Numbered from the stretch's first letter, positions 12,176 through 23,960 are shown. The stretch: 64,000 nt of DNA from Hyperoodon ampullatus (GCA_949752795.1 OX457070.1:34691574-34755573); one strand, 5' to 3'. Translations and numbers: made by a program. The notes: generated from the sequence alone by a model not told the origin.

Positions 12176-12393
12176 TAAAAGTACTCTTTGCTTTTGACTT
12201 TTTTAAAATATTTATTTTATTAATTTATTTGGTTGCACCAGGTCTTAGTTGTGGCAGGCGGGCTCCTTAGTTGTGACGTGGGAACTTTTATTTGCGGCAT
12301 GAATGTGGGATCTAGTTCCCTGACCAGGGATCGAACCCGGGCCCCCTGCTTTGGGAGCATGGAGTCTTAACCACTTGGCCACCAGGGAAGTCC
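12176..12393 (-). mobile_element. CHR-type tRNA-derived SINE
   Basis: The minus-strand 5' end GGGACTTCCCTGGTGGCC is at 12393. The body reads towards AT-rich tail at the left. The target-site duplication CTATGATGCTTTTTT is found at 12161-12175 and again from 12394. Confidence 0.85.
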
Positions 12394-12619
12394 CTATGAT
12401 GCTTTTTTACCTTGTATCATGAGCAATTCCCACATCATTAGAAATTCTTTGAAAATGGTGTTTTTTGATGGCTGTAGATTGTTCTCCCCTGTGACGGTGC
12501 CCCTCCTCTTTAAACCACTCCCATAAACAACTCCAAATGTTGTGGTTCATTTACAGCCTCTCTGATTATTCCCAGAGGGGAAATACCTGAAGTGGAATTG
12601 CTGAGACAAAGAGAAGGGA

Positions 12620-13686
12620 TATTTCCAAGGCTCTTGACACATTACAGTTGGCTCTGAACAAAGCCCTGCTCTAGCAAACCCTCTTCCATCCCCACCCACC
12701 CAGATGTACTCACCTACCAGCTGGAAGGCCCAGTGCCCTAGGGCCCTCTCTCTCATTTCAACTCCCCCTGCCTTTTCAAATGGTCAGAAGCAGGTGGGAG
12801 GGTCCTGGGAGATGGGACTTGAGAGACTTGGCCAACCGATGCCCAAATCTACCCCTCTCTGATCTGCACTCCATCATCAGAATTACTCCTTTGGGTTAAG
12901 GGCAGTGTGACTCAAAAGTTGTTGTTTGTAAAATGGACTTCTAGTTGGAGACATTCCCACTAAGCCATGGCCACTAGGCAGATCTTCTTTGTCACTAGAT
13001 TAACATCCGAGACTTGGGCTTCAGGGATTGGGACATTACAAAGTTATGCATGTTTTTAATTTTATTGAAGATATTATGTAAAAATATTAAAGATTAATCT
13101 GGGGAAAAAAGACAAAATATCATGCCTACATCTTTTCCCTTTTTCCACATTTTTCTAGGTCAGGGAAGTAGTCTCTATGAAAGGGAAATAACCTTTAGTG
13201 AACCTTTAGATCAGTATCTTCAAAAGTATCCAGCACTTTCTTGGATAGATTTTCATTCAGCCTATAATGACATCCATAAAGCAATGGCCATGGGTCTCTA
13301 GCACAGGGCTGGATATATGAGCCACCAGGTGCTGTGAGCCCCTCAGAAGCCATGGCCAATACAGCCAGAGTGCTTTTCCAGCTCCATTGTAAACAATTTG
13401 GGATTTAATCTAAAGAGATTCTAAGTGGGTCAATTCTTTGAGGTAATTTGTGTCAATTTCCAAGTCACTCCTGGTCATCGTCGTCCAGGAAAGACAATTT
13501 TTATTAAAGAACCCCAGGGCTGCCTGTAGGGACAGCCTCCCCGCTCCCTCACCAGTCGACACTCAGCAGAGGCGTATGGCTGCGCAGAACAGCCCGCTAA
13601 CTGAGGGAACCCAGGCAGGATCGTCGTCCTCAAGGAGCTCAGCCTGCCCTCCCACCGAGCTGGGCTGGGCGGTGTCCGTGCTCCAG
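12620..13686. other. Intergenic, no gene seen
   Basis: Moderately AT-rich sequence without recognised repeats, apart from weak old LINE-like text near 13030-13110. No coding evidence. Confidence 0.5.
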
Positions 13687-13855
13687 AGCGGCGGTTCTCA
13701 AACTTCGCGAACGTGCGGGTCTCCGGCAGGGCCTGGGAACACAGCCTGCTGGGTCCAGAGGCCAGTCCTGGCCCGAGAGTCTGCATTTCTAAGTTCAAGT
13801 TCCGGGGGAATGCCGAGGCTGCTGGTCCCAGGGTCACACTTTAGAGGACGCTGGC
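13687..13855 (+). mobile_element. MER5-type hAT DNA element, CpG-rich copy
   Basis: It begins GCGGTTCTCAAACTT and later has TCTGCATTTCTAAGTTC and a terminal region near CACACTTTAGAGG. These match the MER5A pattern. Unusually for an old element it retains many CpGs and abuts the CpG island. Confidence 0.6.
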
Positions 13856-13869
13856 CCGGGAGCTCGGAG

Positions 13870-14370
13870 AGAGGGAACAAGGGGCGCGCCCCAGGTGGGC
13901 GCCGGGCTCACACCCCGGGGCGGAGGGGCGCGGACGCCGGGCCCGGGGCCTCCCGAGAGGGAAGCGGCGGAGGCCGGAACCGCGGGCGGCGGCGCGGCGA
14001 CTTGGTCCGGGTGACACGGGGGCGGCGGGCGCCTCGGCGGCGGCGGCGGCGGCGAGAGGCCCCTCCGGCCACCCAGGGCGCGGCGGCCCGGCCTCCCTCC
14101 CCGGCCCCGCGGCAGCTCCGGGGCGCCCCGCGCGGCTTCCCGGGCCTCTGCGCCCACCGCCCGGAAGGGAGACAAAGGCACCACGGAGGACGGAACTGGA
14201 GCGTCCCTCCTGAATGTCCAGACTGTCTGGGCCCCTGCTTCTCAAACCCTTCCTCCTTCATGGCTGTCATTGGCGCTGGGCTCTCCTCCCTGCCCACGGC
14301 GGGGGCGCGGAGAGAAGAGCGCGCTCCACATACAGTCGCTACTCTCACTACCCGCCCAGCACCAGGGGCC
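13870..14370. promoter_or_regulatory. Orphan CpG island
   Basis: About 500 bp of very GC- and CpG-dense sequence, far denser than its flanks. It includes a short CGG run (14034-14054) and many GC-box-like GGGGCGG/CCGCCC matches. It lies about 16 kb downstream of the AFTPH 3' end and within no recognised gene. CpG islands normally mark promoters, so an unannotated non-coding transcript or a distal regulatory element is the likely reading. Long open frames across it on both strands reflect high GC content (few stops) and match no known protein. The direction of any transcription cannot be told. Confidence 0.6.
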
Positions 14371-16245
14371 GCCGTCTAGAGCCCCAGATTCCATCCCCAG
14401 AGCGGCTTCTCACAGCCATGTGGCCTTTACAGCTCACCTCAGCTCCCTGGCCTCAGTTTGTCCTGGTGTAAAGCAACTGGGTTGGAGGGGGATGTTTCTG
14501 AACTTCCTATCCTATCCACCTTGACCTGTGAGTGGCAGGTGGTGGGATGGGGTCTGGTGCAGGAAGAACACGGTTGAAGCCGGGTAGGGGCTGTGAGGAG
14601 GAAAGGAAGAGGGGAAGCAGGAGGGGGCCTCCCAGGTACCTTTGCCAGCTCTGCCCGCCCTCAGTCCTGGCCTCCAAGTGCGGGCTGGCAGAGCCCCTAC
14701 CCAGGGAAGGCGCCCATGGGAATCCCCTCGCTATCTGGGTGCCTGGTTTGCAGTCACTGTTTGCCAGAGGATGAGGAAAGGGACAGGAAGGAACGTGCAG
14801 GCTGGACTGGAAAATCCAGCTGGGCAGGAGGAGCCCTGACTGTACCTCACACTGGAGGCCGAAGCCTTGCTTGGCCCTGTCTCCACGGCACATGCCCTGC
14901 TGGACCCTGGGGAGCCCCATCCAGGGGCACAGCTGCCACTGGGCTGAGAGCTCCTGAGCCAAAAGTCTGGTAGCTTTTAGCTTTGAGGCTGCACACACGT
15001 GCTCCCAAGACTGTGTGGAAATATTATTTTCAACTTAAATCCATCTTCCTACAGATTTACTCAATGAGTTCAAAGATGTTCAAAATTAAGAGTTCTTAAT
15101 TTACAGTCTTGGAGGCAGCTTCCAACACATTAACCCGAAGGCCTCATATCCTCCTCAGCCCACCCCTGCTCCCCTCTGCAGGAAAGGAAGCGCCCACAAA
15201 ATGTCCAGATGGTTCAGAGAAGTATGTAAGACAGTCTGTTTGCAAGTGGCAGAAATGCCTCTCCAAATAGCTTAAAGATATATGTACCTATAAAATATAT
15301 AAATATAGACAGTATTTTATATGTGTATTTGGCTCACAGAGTCTAAATAAAGGTTAAAAACTGGTAGAAGGACAGGGATGCTGTTGGGCCCTGAATATGA
15401 TAGGACTCTCTGATGGCAGCTCCCAAGCTTAACAACTTAAAGTCTCACTGCAAATTTTTCCAAAAATCTTAGAGCAAGGGGATCCTTAGCAAACCTATCT
15501 GAGAAGGGTCTGCCAGAGGCCCAGACCACTTCACCAGGCTCTGGGTCTGGGGAGAGGCTCCTTTAGACCTGAGCCTGCACAGGGCATGGGGAGCCTACTT
15601 CCTGGTAATGGCTCCAAAATACAAGGACCTCCACTGCTCAGGACTGATGAAGCCCACACAATTCTCAGGCTGGCACCCACCAGCCAGTTCTGCCAGAGAG
15701 CTGGGACCAGCAGGGTGAGGCCAGCCTCCCCGAAGGGGTGGCCACGTGAGAATTTGAGCTGTTCAGCAGAAGCGGTCAAAGCCACTGTGTGCAGTGGTGC
15801 GGGTTGTGCACTGCAGCTCCGGAGGTGCTATTTGTGCTGTTGACTCTGTGAAGGCGCCCCCTGGAGTTGTGAAGCGTACAGTGCGTGTGGCTCTGGAGGC
15901 ATTCCTGTTATTCAGGACAACCAGGTGATCTTTAGAAACAGATTAGATAACAGAGCTTCCTGAGGTACCTGCACACACATGGCCTCATGGAAGCCACCGG
16001 CCATGGTACGGTGACTTGATTTCTCTGGGGGTCACACTGCATTCTCAAGGTGGGGTGCACTGGTCATTGTGGTAAACACAGATGGAAGCCTTGCTTCAGG
16101 CCCCACCTGCCCTGTGAACCACCGAGGCCTGCCTTGCAGCTGCAGGGAACATCCCCAGAGTGGCCCAAGCACTGGATTTGTAGTTAGAAGCCCCAGACCT
16201 CCATGAAAGGGGAGCCATGTGACCTTGGTCAAGTGTCATTCTATG
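14371..16245. other. Intergenic flank of the CpG island
   Basis: GC content falls off after the island. An AT-rich patch lies at about 15280-15350. No repeat family or exon is recognised with confidence. Confidence 0.45.
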
Positions 16246-16554
16246 TGGTAGTTTCCTAGGACCGAGGAACAAATTACCACAAACTGGGGGGCACGAAACA
16301 ACAGAAATTTATTCTCTCACAGTTCTGGAGGCCTCAAATCCAAATCAGGGAGTCAGCAGGATTGGTTCCTTCTAGAGGCTCTGAGGGAAAAACAGTCCTA
16401 TGCCTTTCTCCTGGCTTCTGCTGGTTGCTGGCTATCCACACGTTCCTTGGCTTGAAGACACATCACTGCAGTCTCCGCCTCCATCTTCACATCCCCTTCT
16501 CGCAGTGTGTCACTTCTCCCTTCCTCTTCTCCCTCTTCTTAAAAAACTAAATTA

Positions 16555-16678
16555 GGGACTTCCCTAGTGGTCCAGTGGTCAAGACTCTGTGCTTCTACTG
16601 CAGGGGGTGCGGGTTTGATCCCTGGTCAGGGACCTGCACGTGGCGCGGCCAAAAAGTAAAAAAAAAAAACAAAAAAAA
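16555..16678 (+). mobile_element. Short CHR-type SINE
   Basis: GGGACTTCCCTAGTGGTCCAG, then TTTGATCCCTGGTCAGGGAC, then GCGCGGCCAAAAAG with an A-rich tail. It is inserted into the MaLR-like repeat. Confidence 0.8.
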
Positions 16679-16905
16679 CCCCTGAATTTAATTTTTTATT
16701 GTGGTAAAATATGCATAGCATACAATTTACCATTTTAACCACTTTTAAGCATATAGTTCAATGGGAACTAAGATCCTGCATGCTGCGCAGCCAAAAAGTA
16801 AAAAAAAAAAATTAAAAAAACCCTGAATTTAATTTTTTTGTGTGGTAAAATATGCATAGCATAAAATTTACCATCTTAACCACTTTTAAGCATATAGTTC
16901 AATGG
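16648..16905 (+). repeat. Imperfect tandem duplication of SINE tail plus L1-like segment
   Basis: GCCAAAAAGTAAAA... through CACTTTTAAGCATATAGTTC occurs at 16648-16764 and again at 16790-16905 with few differences. The spacer reads GAACTAAGATCCTGCATGCT, which is the body-end of a different CHR SINE variant (compare 31668-31690). Confidence 0.85.
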
Positions 16906-17450
16906 CATTAAGTACGTTCACATCCTTTCCTCTTTTACAAAGACAGTTGTCATTGGGTATAGAGCCGACCCTGATCCAGGAGGTCTCATTTTGAGCTCCT
17001 TAATTACATCTGCAAAGACTTTTTTTTTTCCCAAATAAGATCATAGTTTAAAATTTGGGGGAGATGTCTCTTTTGAGGGGGCTGCCAGTCAACCTAGCCC
17101 CTATGGCCTCCAACCCTCACTTTTCTCATCTATGAAGTGGGAATCATCACACTTCCACCTCTACCTGGTTGGTTGTGGGCACTTAGGTGCCATCTGTGCT
17201 GAAGGGTCGGGGCAGCAGGCCTGGCTTGTCTTGTAGTTGCCCTGCGTGTGGCCCTGATAAGCCCGGTCTCCATGTGGCCTGAGTTCTGGCACCACGGGGA
17301 CTCCCCATGAGAGGGAGAGCTCTCCTGCAGAAGGGCAAACAGGCACCTGGTCAAGGCCCAAGGAGGAGGCCGGGGTGGGGACAGGCTGGGCATGCTGCCT
17401 CGTTGACCTCTCTCTACCCGTAGAAAGCACTCCTTAGATGATCCCTGTGA

Positions 17451-17661
17451 CTTTTTTTTTTTTTTTTTTGCGGTACGCGGGCCTCTCACTGTTGTGGCCT
17501 CTCCCGTTGTGGAGCACAGGCTCTGGACGCGCAGGCTCAGCGGCCACGGCTCATGGGCCCAGCCGCTCCGCGGCATGTGGGATCTTCCCGGACCGGGGCA
17601 CGAACCTGTGTCCCCTGCATCGGCAGGTGGACTCTCAACCACTATGCCACCAGGGAAGCCC
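17451..17661 (-). mobile_element. CHR-type SINE, delphinoid short form
   Basis: Minus-strand head GGGCTTCCCTGGTGGCATAG, internal promoter-like box with GATGCAGGGGACACAGG, GC-rich body and poly-A tail (poly-T at 17452-17470). The target-site duplication CCCTGTGACT is at 17443-17452 and 17665-17674. A seeming protein frame in it is repeat-derived. Confidence 0.92.
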
Positions 17662-18104
17662 GACCCCTGTGACTCTGATGCAGAATGGGGAACGAGAGTC
17701 GGGGAACGAGAGTGAGTGTTAACCTGGAGACCATCCCCACTTCCACAGGCCACCTCTCCGGGCTGGGGCTCTAGAGGGGAGGCAGTGCGATGGGGCCGGA
17801 CTGTTGGCCGCCACGAGCTCTCCCTCAGGAACATGCTTCTGAGCTGAGGGGCCTTCTAGATTCCCACTGCCCCTGCCCAGTGTGACCTCTCACCCCTCTC
17901 AGTTCCCCTGATTCTTCCTTGGCTCTCAGCCTTCACAGCAGGAGGTGTGTGACACCCAGGGCGACCTTGGGCCACTTGCCCAACCTCAGTGTCATCACCT
18001 GCAGAATGGAGATAACATAGGAGATCCTTCAGGGGGTGAGTTGTGAGGCTCAAATGTGATAGCAGAGCTTGGGGGCGTCACATGGACACATGGACGGGCA
18101 GCCA

Positions 18105-18320
18105 GCTCCTCCAGGTGTAGATCTGGTCTGCTGTGGGTTTTGGGGCAACTTTTTAACCTCTCTGGGCCTCAGTTTTATCATGTGTAAGATGAGAAGAATA
18201 ATAGTGCCTATTTCATAGGACTTATGGGGGGATTAAACAAGTTAATACACGGAAAGCTCTTTGAATAGTGTCTGCCACTTACCACATGCTAGGTAAGAGC
18301 CAGCCATTATTATTATTGTT
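18105..18320 (+). repeat. MIR SINE
   Basis: CTTTTTAACCTCTCTGGGCC, TCAGTTTTATCATGTGTAAG, GATTAAACAAGTTAATACAC and the tail GAATAGTGTCTGCCA are in sense order. Confidence 0.85.
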
Positions 18321-18556
18321 GTTGTAGGGTTTAACACGGTACTGTGCATATAGGAAGTCCTCAAGAAATAACTTAAAAAAAAAAAAAACCCAAACCCAAA
18401 CCAAAACACCCCAACCTGCCTTCTCCCTTTGGGCCTTATCTTCCCAATTAGCCTGAGCTCCTGGATGGGATGGGGGAACAGCAGGAGTTTGACACAACTT
18501 GGTTGATTCATATATCCAAAAAGCTGCCAGGTGCCATCTCTGTGTTTTTCTTCTTA

Positions 18557-18587
<31 letters not shown>
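18557..18587 (+). repeat. Long poly-T tract
   Basis: About 30 consecutive T, probably the remnant tail of an antisense retroposed element; the body is not recognisable. Confidence 0.85.
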
Positions 18588-19969
18588 GGTGGCTGTGAAA
18601 ACTGATGGAAACTACAGACCCTCTCCCCAGAAAGGTGCTCAGAAGCAAACATCACAATGTGTTGCACAGACTTTCAGGGGATCCCTGACCCCCGCTGAGG
18701 ACCAGGGCAAGAAGCCCGTCTCTAGATGACACCCTCTCCCGTGTCTCATTTGTTGGTTTTACTCCAACAAAACAAAAGCTGGTCCTCCTCCCTCACCCTT
18801 CAGTGGGCGGTATCCCAGCTTCTACCCCAGCTCCCAGCCATCTTCACCCCCCACCCCAGGCCCCCTGGCTCAATGCCCACTCCAAGCCGCAAACCTTGGA
18901 GAGGAGATGAATACAGCACCTGTTCGGCATTTGAGGGCTAAAAAAGAAAAAGAAAAACTGACTCAACTTTAAAAAAAATCAGAAGGAATCATCCTCCAGG
19001 CCAAACGCCATAATTCATGGGGCTCTTATTCAGTGAGTGGGACTAAATGATATTTACAGCCAAGAGGCCCTGGACTCACCGAGATGAGCCATCCAGGAGT
19101 TGCCCAAACTCTGGCAGCAGAGTGGAGAGGGCAGGGGCGACCCAGGGCTGGGAGATCAGACAACTGGCAGGGGAAGATTTTACTGTTGTTCACAGATGAT
19201 GGGATTTTTTTCCCCCGCTTAATGTTAAGTGTAATTTTGGAATTTTAGTACATGTTCCTGGGAAAATGATAGCTTCAAACAATTGTTTCCTTGAGGCCAA
19301 TTATGTGCTTGGAATTGGGCTATTTGCTGTGGGTGGTGCCCATTCATTCATTCATTCATTCAAGGTTTATTAGGTGCCTTCTTTATATGAGAACCTGTTC
19401 CGGACACCCGGGATACAGCCACGAACAAGGCAACAGAGGTTCCTGTCTTAATGAAGTTTATAGTCTTGGCAGGAGAGACAGATAACACAAAATAAACAAT
19501 AAATAGATGTTGGGTGGTAATGTGTGCTGAGAAGAAAGTCAAAGCAGGTGGGGGCTGGAGAGGGCTGGGCACTATTTTAGTGAGTGTTCAGAGTAGAGGC
19601 CTGAAGGAGTGAGGTTTGGGGAGGGTCCCAGGAAGGGAGGAGGGCCATCCACCAGGTGACCAGTCTTGTTTGGGTTGGGACAGCCCAGCAAGACTAATGA
19701 CCCACAGGGCCAGTTCCCACAGCTGGGGGTTTCTGGATGACAAGTTTGCTGAAGGCCCCCAGTCCTCTGCTGGAACTTTTCCTGGGGCACATAGGTCCTT
19801 CCTGGCCGTGGCCTTGGGCCTCCCTGCCAAGCCAAAAGCACCCCCAGGGCTGTTTCTTCCTCATCCTTACCCCTCCCTATTGTACCTATGCTTTGCAGAG
19901 CCCAAAAACTTCTGCTGAAAGCTGGATGAAGTTGGCAATATTTCAAGACATTGACTTTTAGGAAGGTTA

Positions 19970-20337
19970 TACTATTTGCTATAGACTGAATGTGTTCCCC
20001 TAAATTAATATGTTGAAATCCTAACACCCAGTGTGATGGTATGAGGAGGTGGGGCCTTTGGGAGGTAATTAGATCATGAGGGTGGAGTCCTAATGAATGG
20101 GATTAGTGCCTTTATACGAGAGCCAGAGAGCTCCCTCACCCCTTCTGCCATGTGAGGACACAGCAAGAAGACAGTTTTCTATGAACCAGGAAGCAGGCTC
20201 TTACCAGAACCCAGCCAAGCTGCAGCTTTGATCTCTTACTTCCCAGGCTCCAGAACTGTGAGAAGTAAATTTCTGTTGTTTGTAAGCAACCCAGTCTACA
20301 GTATTTTTGTTAAAAACAACCTGAAGGGACTAAGACG
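19970..20337 (+). mobile_element. ERVL-MaLR-type solo LTR
   Basis: GCTATAGACTGAATGTGTTC, ATATGTTGAAATCCTAACAC, GGTGGGGCCTTTGGGAGG, CCATGTGAGGACACAGC, CCAGAACTGTGAGAAGTAAA and AGGGACTAAGAC follow the MaLR LTR order. Non-coding. Confidence 0.75.
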
Positions 20338-20339
20338 CT

Positions 20340-20790
20340 CTTAGAAGAAATATAGGGCATAGAGGGAAAAAGCTAAACGACACCAGGAGGAAACAATCAG
20401 ATAAATCCAGAATGTGGGACATTTTATAAGACAACTGGCTTGGTCTCTTCACAAATATCAATGCAATGAAAAATAAGAGGATGGGAGAACTGTTCTAGAT
20501 TAAAAGGAACATACAACCAAATGGATGTGTACTCCATGAGTGGACCCTGCTTTGCACAGGTGAACTGTAAAAGATACTTTAGGGACCTTTGGGGGAATTT
20601 CAATAGACTGGGTTTCAAATGGTATTCAGAAATTATTGTTAATTTTCTTAGGTGTGATAACAATATTTGCAGTTAGAAGAATATTCCTTTATTTTGGACA
20701 TGATGTTGGTGTGTGGACATGACAGGTAATGATGTCCATAATTTACTCTGAAATTCTTCATAAAGTAAATAAGTAAATAAAACCTAAACT
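20340..20790 (+). repeat. Old LINE-like repeat, family uncertain
   Basis: GAATGTGGGACATTTTATAAG, GGTATTCAGAAATTATTG and GGTAATGATGTCCATAATTTAC resemble a 3' region of an old LINE. A related segment appears at about 32930-33240. The name cannot be decided by eye. Confidence 0.45.
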
Positions 20791-21439
20791 TTCTAAGGTT
20801 CAGAATGGCTCAAGGGAAGAGAATGAGATGCCCCAGGGAACACGGCTCACCTTCCTGGGCTTGGCTGGGCCCCAAATGCTTGACAAACCCCAGGGTGTGC
20901 ACTTCCTGTGGGTTTAGGAAGGAAATGTGCAGCAGCACCTGGCACATAGTAGGTGCTTAACCGAAGTTGAGTGAATGAATGGATGGTCTTTGTGGGATTC
21001 ATCTTCTAGGATGGGTTCTGGCTGATCACCACCCCCCTCCCACGTTTACATCCACTGTCCTTCAAACTCATCACAAGACAATTAAAAACATGGGCAGACT
21101 GTCAAGGATCACCTTTGAGGGAAGTTCCTGGGAGGGTCCTCTGAGGTCTCCCTGGATGATTCCAAGCATCGCCGCCATCACCTCTCTCCAAACCCCTTCA
21201 GCATCTCCTGGAGGCCTCCTTGTGGAGCTCAGCTACTTCTGTAGCCCCACCGTTCAGGTCAAAAGTCAGTTGCTCATAATCATTTAATCATGAACGGCTG
21301 GCCTGCTGGTCCCTAATTATGTCATCGAATCAGGTGCTGCATGGTAAACAGCCCTATTCCCCTTAAGGCTCCCAAGTCAGGTGAGACACATTATAGGTAC
21401 CCAATAAGAACTTGGTATCCTAAATAATAATAATAATTA

Positions 21440-21840
21440 ATAAAAATAATAATATGTAACATTTATTCAGCACTTACTGTTTCCAAGTGTCATGCTAACT
21501 GTTTAACAAAAGTTCTTTCTTTAATTCTCCTAAAAAGCCTGTTTTTGTTTTTATTTGCGGTATGAGGGCCTCTCCCTGTTGTGGCCTCTCCCGTTGCGGA
21601 GCACAGGCTGCGGACGCGCAGGCTCAGCGGCCATGGCTCACGGGCCCAGCCGCTCCGCGGCATGTGGGATCTTCCCGGACCGGGGCACGAACCCGCGTCC
21701 CCTGCATCGGCAGGCGGACTCTCAACCACTGCGCCACCAGGGAAGCCCATGTTTTGGTATTTTTTACTTTAATTCTGACCCCCATTTTGCAGACCGGTTC
21801 CTAGTTTCACCATTAGGAAGTGGCAGTGCCAGTATTCAAA
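21440..21840 (-). repeat. MIR SINE interrupted by a CHR SINE
   Basis: AACATTTATTCAGCACTTAC and AGTGTCATGCTAACTG lie left of the SINE. CCCCATTTTGCAGACCGG and GAAGTGGCAGTGCCAG lie right of it. Together they give a reverse MIR. Confidence 0.65.
21541..21748 (-). mobile_element. CHR-type SINE, delphinoid short form
   Basis: Head GGGCTTCCCTGGTGGCGCAG on the minus strand ending at 21748, the same GC-rich body as the other short copies, and a mixed T/TTTG tail at the left. Nested in a MIR. Confidence 0.92.
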
Positions 21841-21999
21841 CTCCGGTTGCCTCATTCCTGCTTCTCTCCCAGGAACAATGTTTAGGCCACATCTTCTGTG
21901 GTCCTCAAAGGCTCAGGATTCCTTAGTCGTGGGGCTGGTGAATGCTTGAGGACAGCTGGGAAAGCCCTGAGCCCCCAGGGCCCAAGAGCTGCAACTCCG

Positions 22000-23960
22000 G
22001 TTATTGTGTTTGTTCCTGACCAAGCTGCATGTTGAAATGATTATCCAGAATAATAGCTCGTGCCCCTTCTTTCACAATCCTCAGAGGCAACCCACAGGAT
22101 GGTTGAAAGTCGGACAGGTTGATGTGTCACCTTTTATGGAAGTGCCTGGGAGGACCCTTTCCCAGAGGCCAGCCTGCGGAGGTGAGTACCCTGGTTGCAG
22201 ACACTCCCCTTCAGCCAGGAAAATGTTCAGGTCCCCTGGCTTTCTTGTCAGTCATTAGGGGTTCCTGGCGGGTCCCCACTAGCACCTGAGCTAGGATAGA
22301 CCATTTCTCATCTTTGCTCCTCTCTCAGGGCCGATAGCCCATCCATCTCCCAGTCAGCGGAGGCTGATATTAGATAAAGACCAGTTGTCACTGGTGGGCT
22401 CTGCCCCGATTTTCTTCCCCTGAAGGCATCCTCTCAACAGGTGTCTGGTGACACAGGACCCATGAGGTCCTGCCTGCCTCACAGATGTTAGGTTCCAGCC
22501 ACAAAACCAGAAAAAAAAAAAAAAAAAAAACTGGGGTGGGAAAGAAGGATCCAGATTTCACTGAAAATGAGGCTTTTCAGGGTTGCTGACTAAGGAGTTT
22601 TCTTTCCAAACATCTGAACGTGCAAACAGATTGTAAATTAAGAGGGAGTTACAAGATAGTAGCTGAAGGGAAACAACGCCTCCCTGCTCTCTGGTTGTGG
22701 CTGGTGTGGCACTGATGGGACCCAGGCGGCCAAGAAAGGTGATTAGCCCGGCGGGTGGGTGGGATGGGGCCAGGGTGCTGGGGACAGTGCTCAGGCCTCT
22801 TCCTTGAGCCAAGGGGGAGTAGCTTGTTCTGACAGGAGGTAGAACACTGGTCTGTGTCTTCTCTTGCGCCAATGAATTAGTGATTCCCACCCAGATCAAA
22901 GTTCAGGCTCCCAAGGCAACTCAGCAAAAATAAAGTGAAACAAATTATAACCCGTTCAAACCAGGCTTCTCATGACCAAAGCATGAAGCCAGGAGTTGGA
23001 CGGCCCTTGAGTCACACTTCTCTGCTCCTTCTGAGTAAAAATACTGATTTCAGTGAAAGGTTTTCATTCAGCTGAGGCTTGAATTTATAATGGGAGGAGA
23101 GCCCCTGGCATAGCTGTCTCTGGCAGTAATCCTGCTGGGTTTGGGGTGCTGGGGCCATGATGGGGAGCCTGGACCCAGAGCGGAAAAGTCAAGAGCAATT
23201 CCCCCTGCCATGACCACACCACCTCCAGACGCAACGCAGAAGCACTGCTTTGGAGAACAGAACAGGAAAAGAGGGGTGGAGAGTGGGAGGACTGTTGAAA
23301 GCCCAGAGCCGGCTGGGCAAGTTTCAACGTGGAGCAAGCCTTCAGGTTCCCTTGTCGTGCCACTGAGTTCAGTAACTATCAGCATGACACCCCCTTTCAG
23401 GGATATCAAGCTCTGTCTGACGCCCCTCAGTGTGCTCGTCTGAGCCCCTCTGAGTACACCCAGGCCTTGCTCAGAGGCTGACTGTCCAGCACCATCCACT
23501 GAGGGCCCCCTCTGGGGAAAGGTCTGGATTCTGGGTTTGGGAACCTCCTACAGAGCTGTGTGCTTTCCAAACGGGGCTTGCCTGGCGGTGTGAGCTGTGC
23601 CCCAGGGGCGGCCGAGATACCCCCATGTCCAGTCCCTACTTGCTGCTTGCACAAGACAGGAATCGAGGCCAAACCAAAACAAAACAGACAGCTTTGGGCA
23701 AAATGGAAACCCCACGGGGTTGGTGTTGGCATTGGGGCGTGGCTTCAGAGCTTGGAGAATCGAGTTGGTGATGAATGGCATAGGGTATCTCGGAAAAATT
23801 CAGACAGGACTTGAGGTAGGGCTCATAATACTTGCAGGCAAAGGCACACACAGCACAGGTTCTGGAAGGATCCCTCCATTTCACCGAGGGGTTCAGTGTT
23901 AACAGGTTCAGGAAGAAAACAAGGTGAAAGTCCGTCCACCTGTCAGGCCCTGTGCCAGAA
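22000..23960. other. Intergenic, no gene seen
   Basis: GC-moderate apparently unique sequence, including a poly-A run at 22512-22531. Open frames on both strands show no splice context or recognisable protein. Confidence 0.5.

Larger units (their letters stand above)
11885..12620 (-). mobile_element. Old L1 3' end split by a CHR SINE
   Basis: Antisense L1-type sequence (AAAGCAGAAAACAAATATCACC; ACTACCCAGAGAAAACTATTG) continues after the SINE at 12176-12393 (GTGTTTTTTGATGGCTGTAG; GGGGAAATACCTGAAGTGG). It also contains a perfect 54-bp tandem duplication. Confidence 0.6.
16247..17100 (-). mobile_element. MaLR-like LTR remnant split by nested insertions
   Basis: Left part: ATTACCACAAACTGGGG, AACAACAGAAATTTATTCTC, CACAGTTCTGGAGGC. 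Right part: GTCATTGGGTATAG, TAATTACATCTGCAAAGAC, GGGGGCTGCCAGTCAACC. Between them sit a CHR SINE and a duplicated L1 3'-like segment (16555-16930). The family name is tentative. Confidence 0.6.

Noticed and set aside
13450..14379. 309-residue plus-strand open frame across the CpG island
   Set aside because: High GC content removes stop codons. Long frames occur on both strands, composition is Arg/Pro/Gly-rich and low-complexity, the 5' part overlaps a MER5 element, and nothing resembles a known protein.
17438..17834. Apparent recurring protein family with GTNPxPLHRQADSQPLRHQGSP-type frames
   Set aside because: The same peptide appears at 17.5, 21.6, 25.7, 53.3, 57.4 and 59.8 kb because each is a CHR SINE read in translation.
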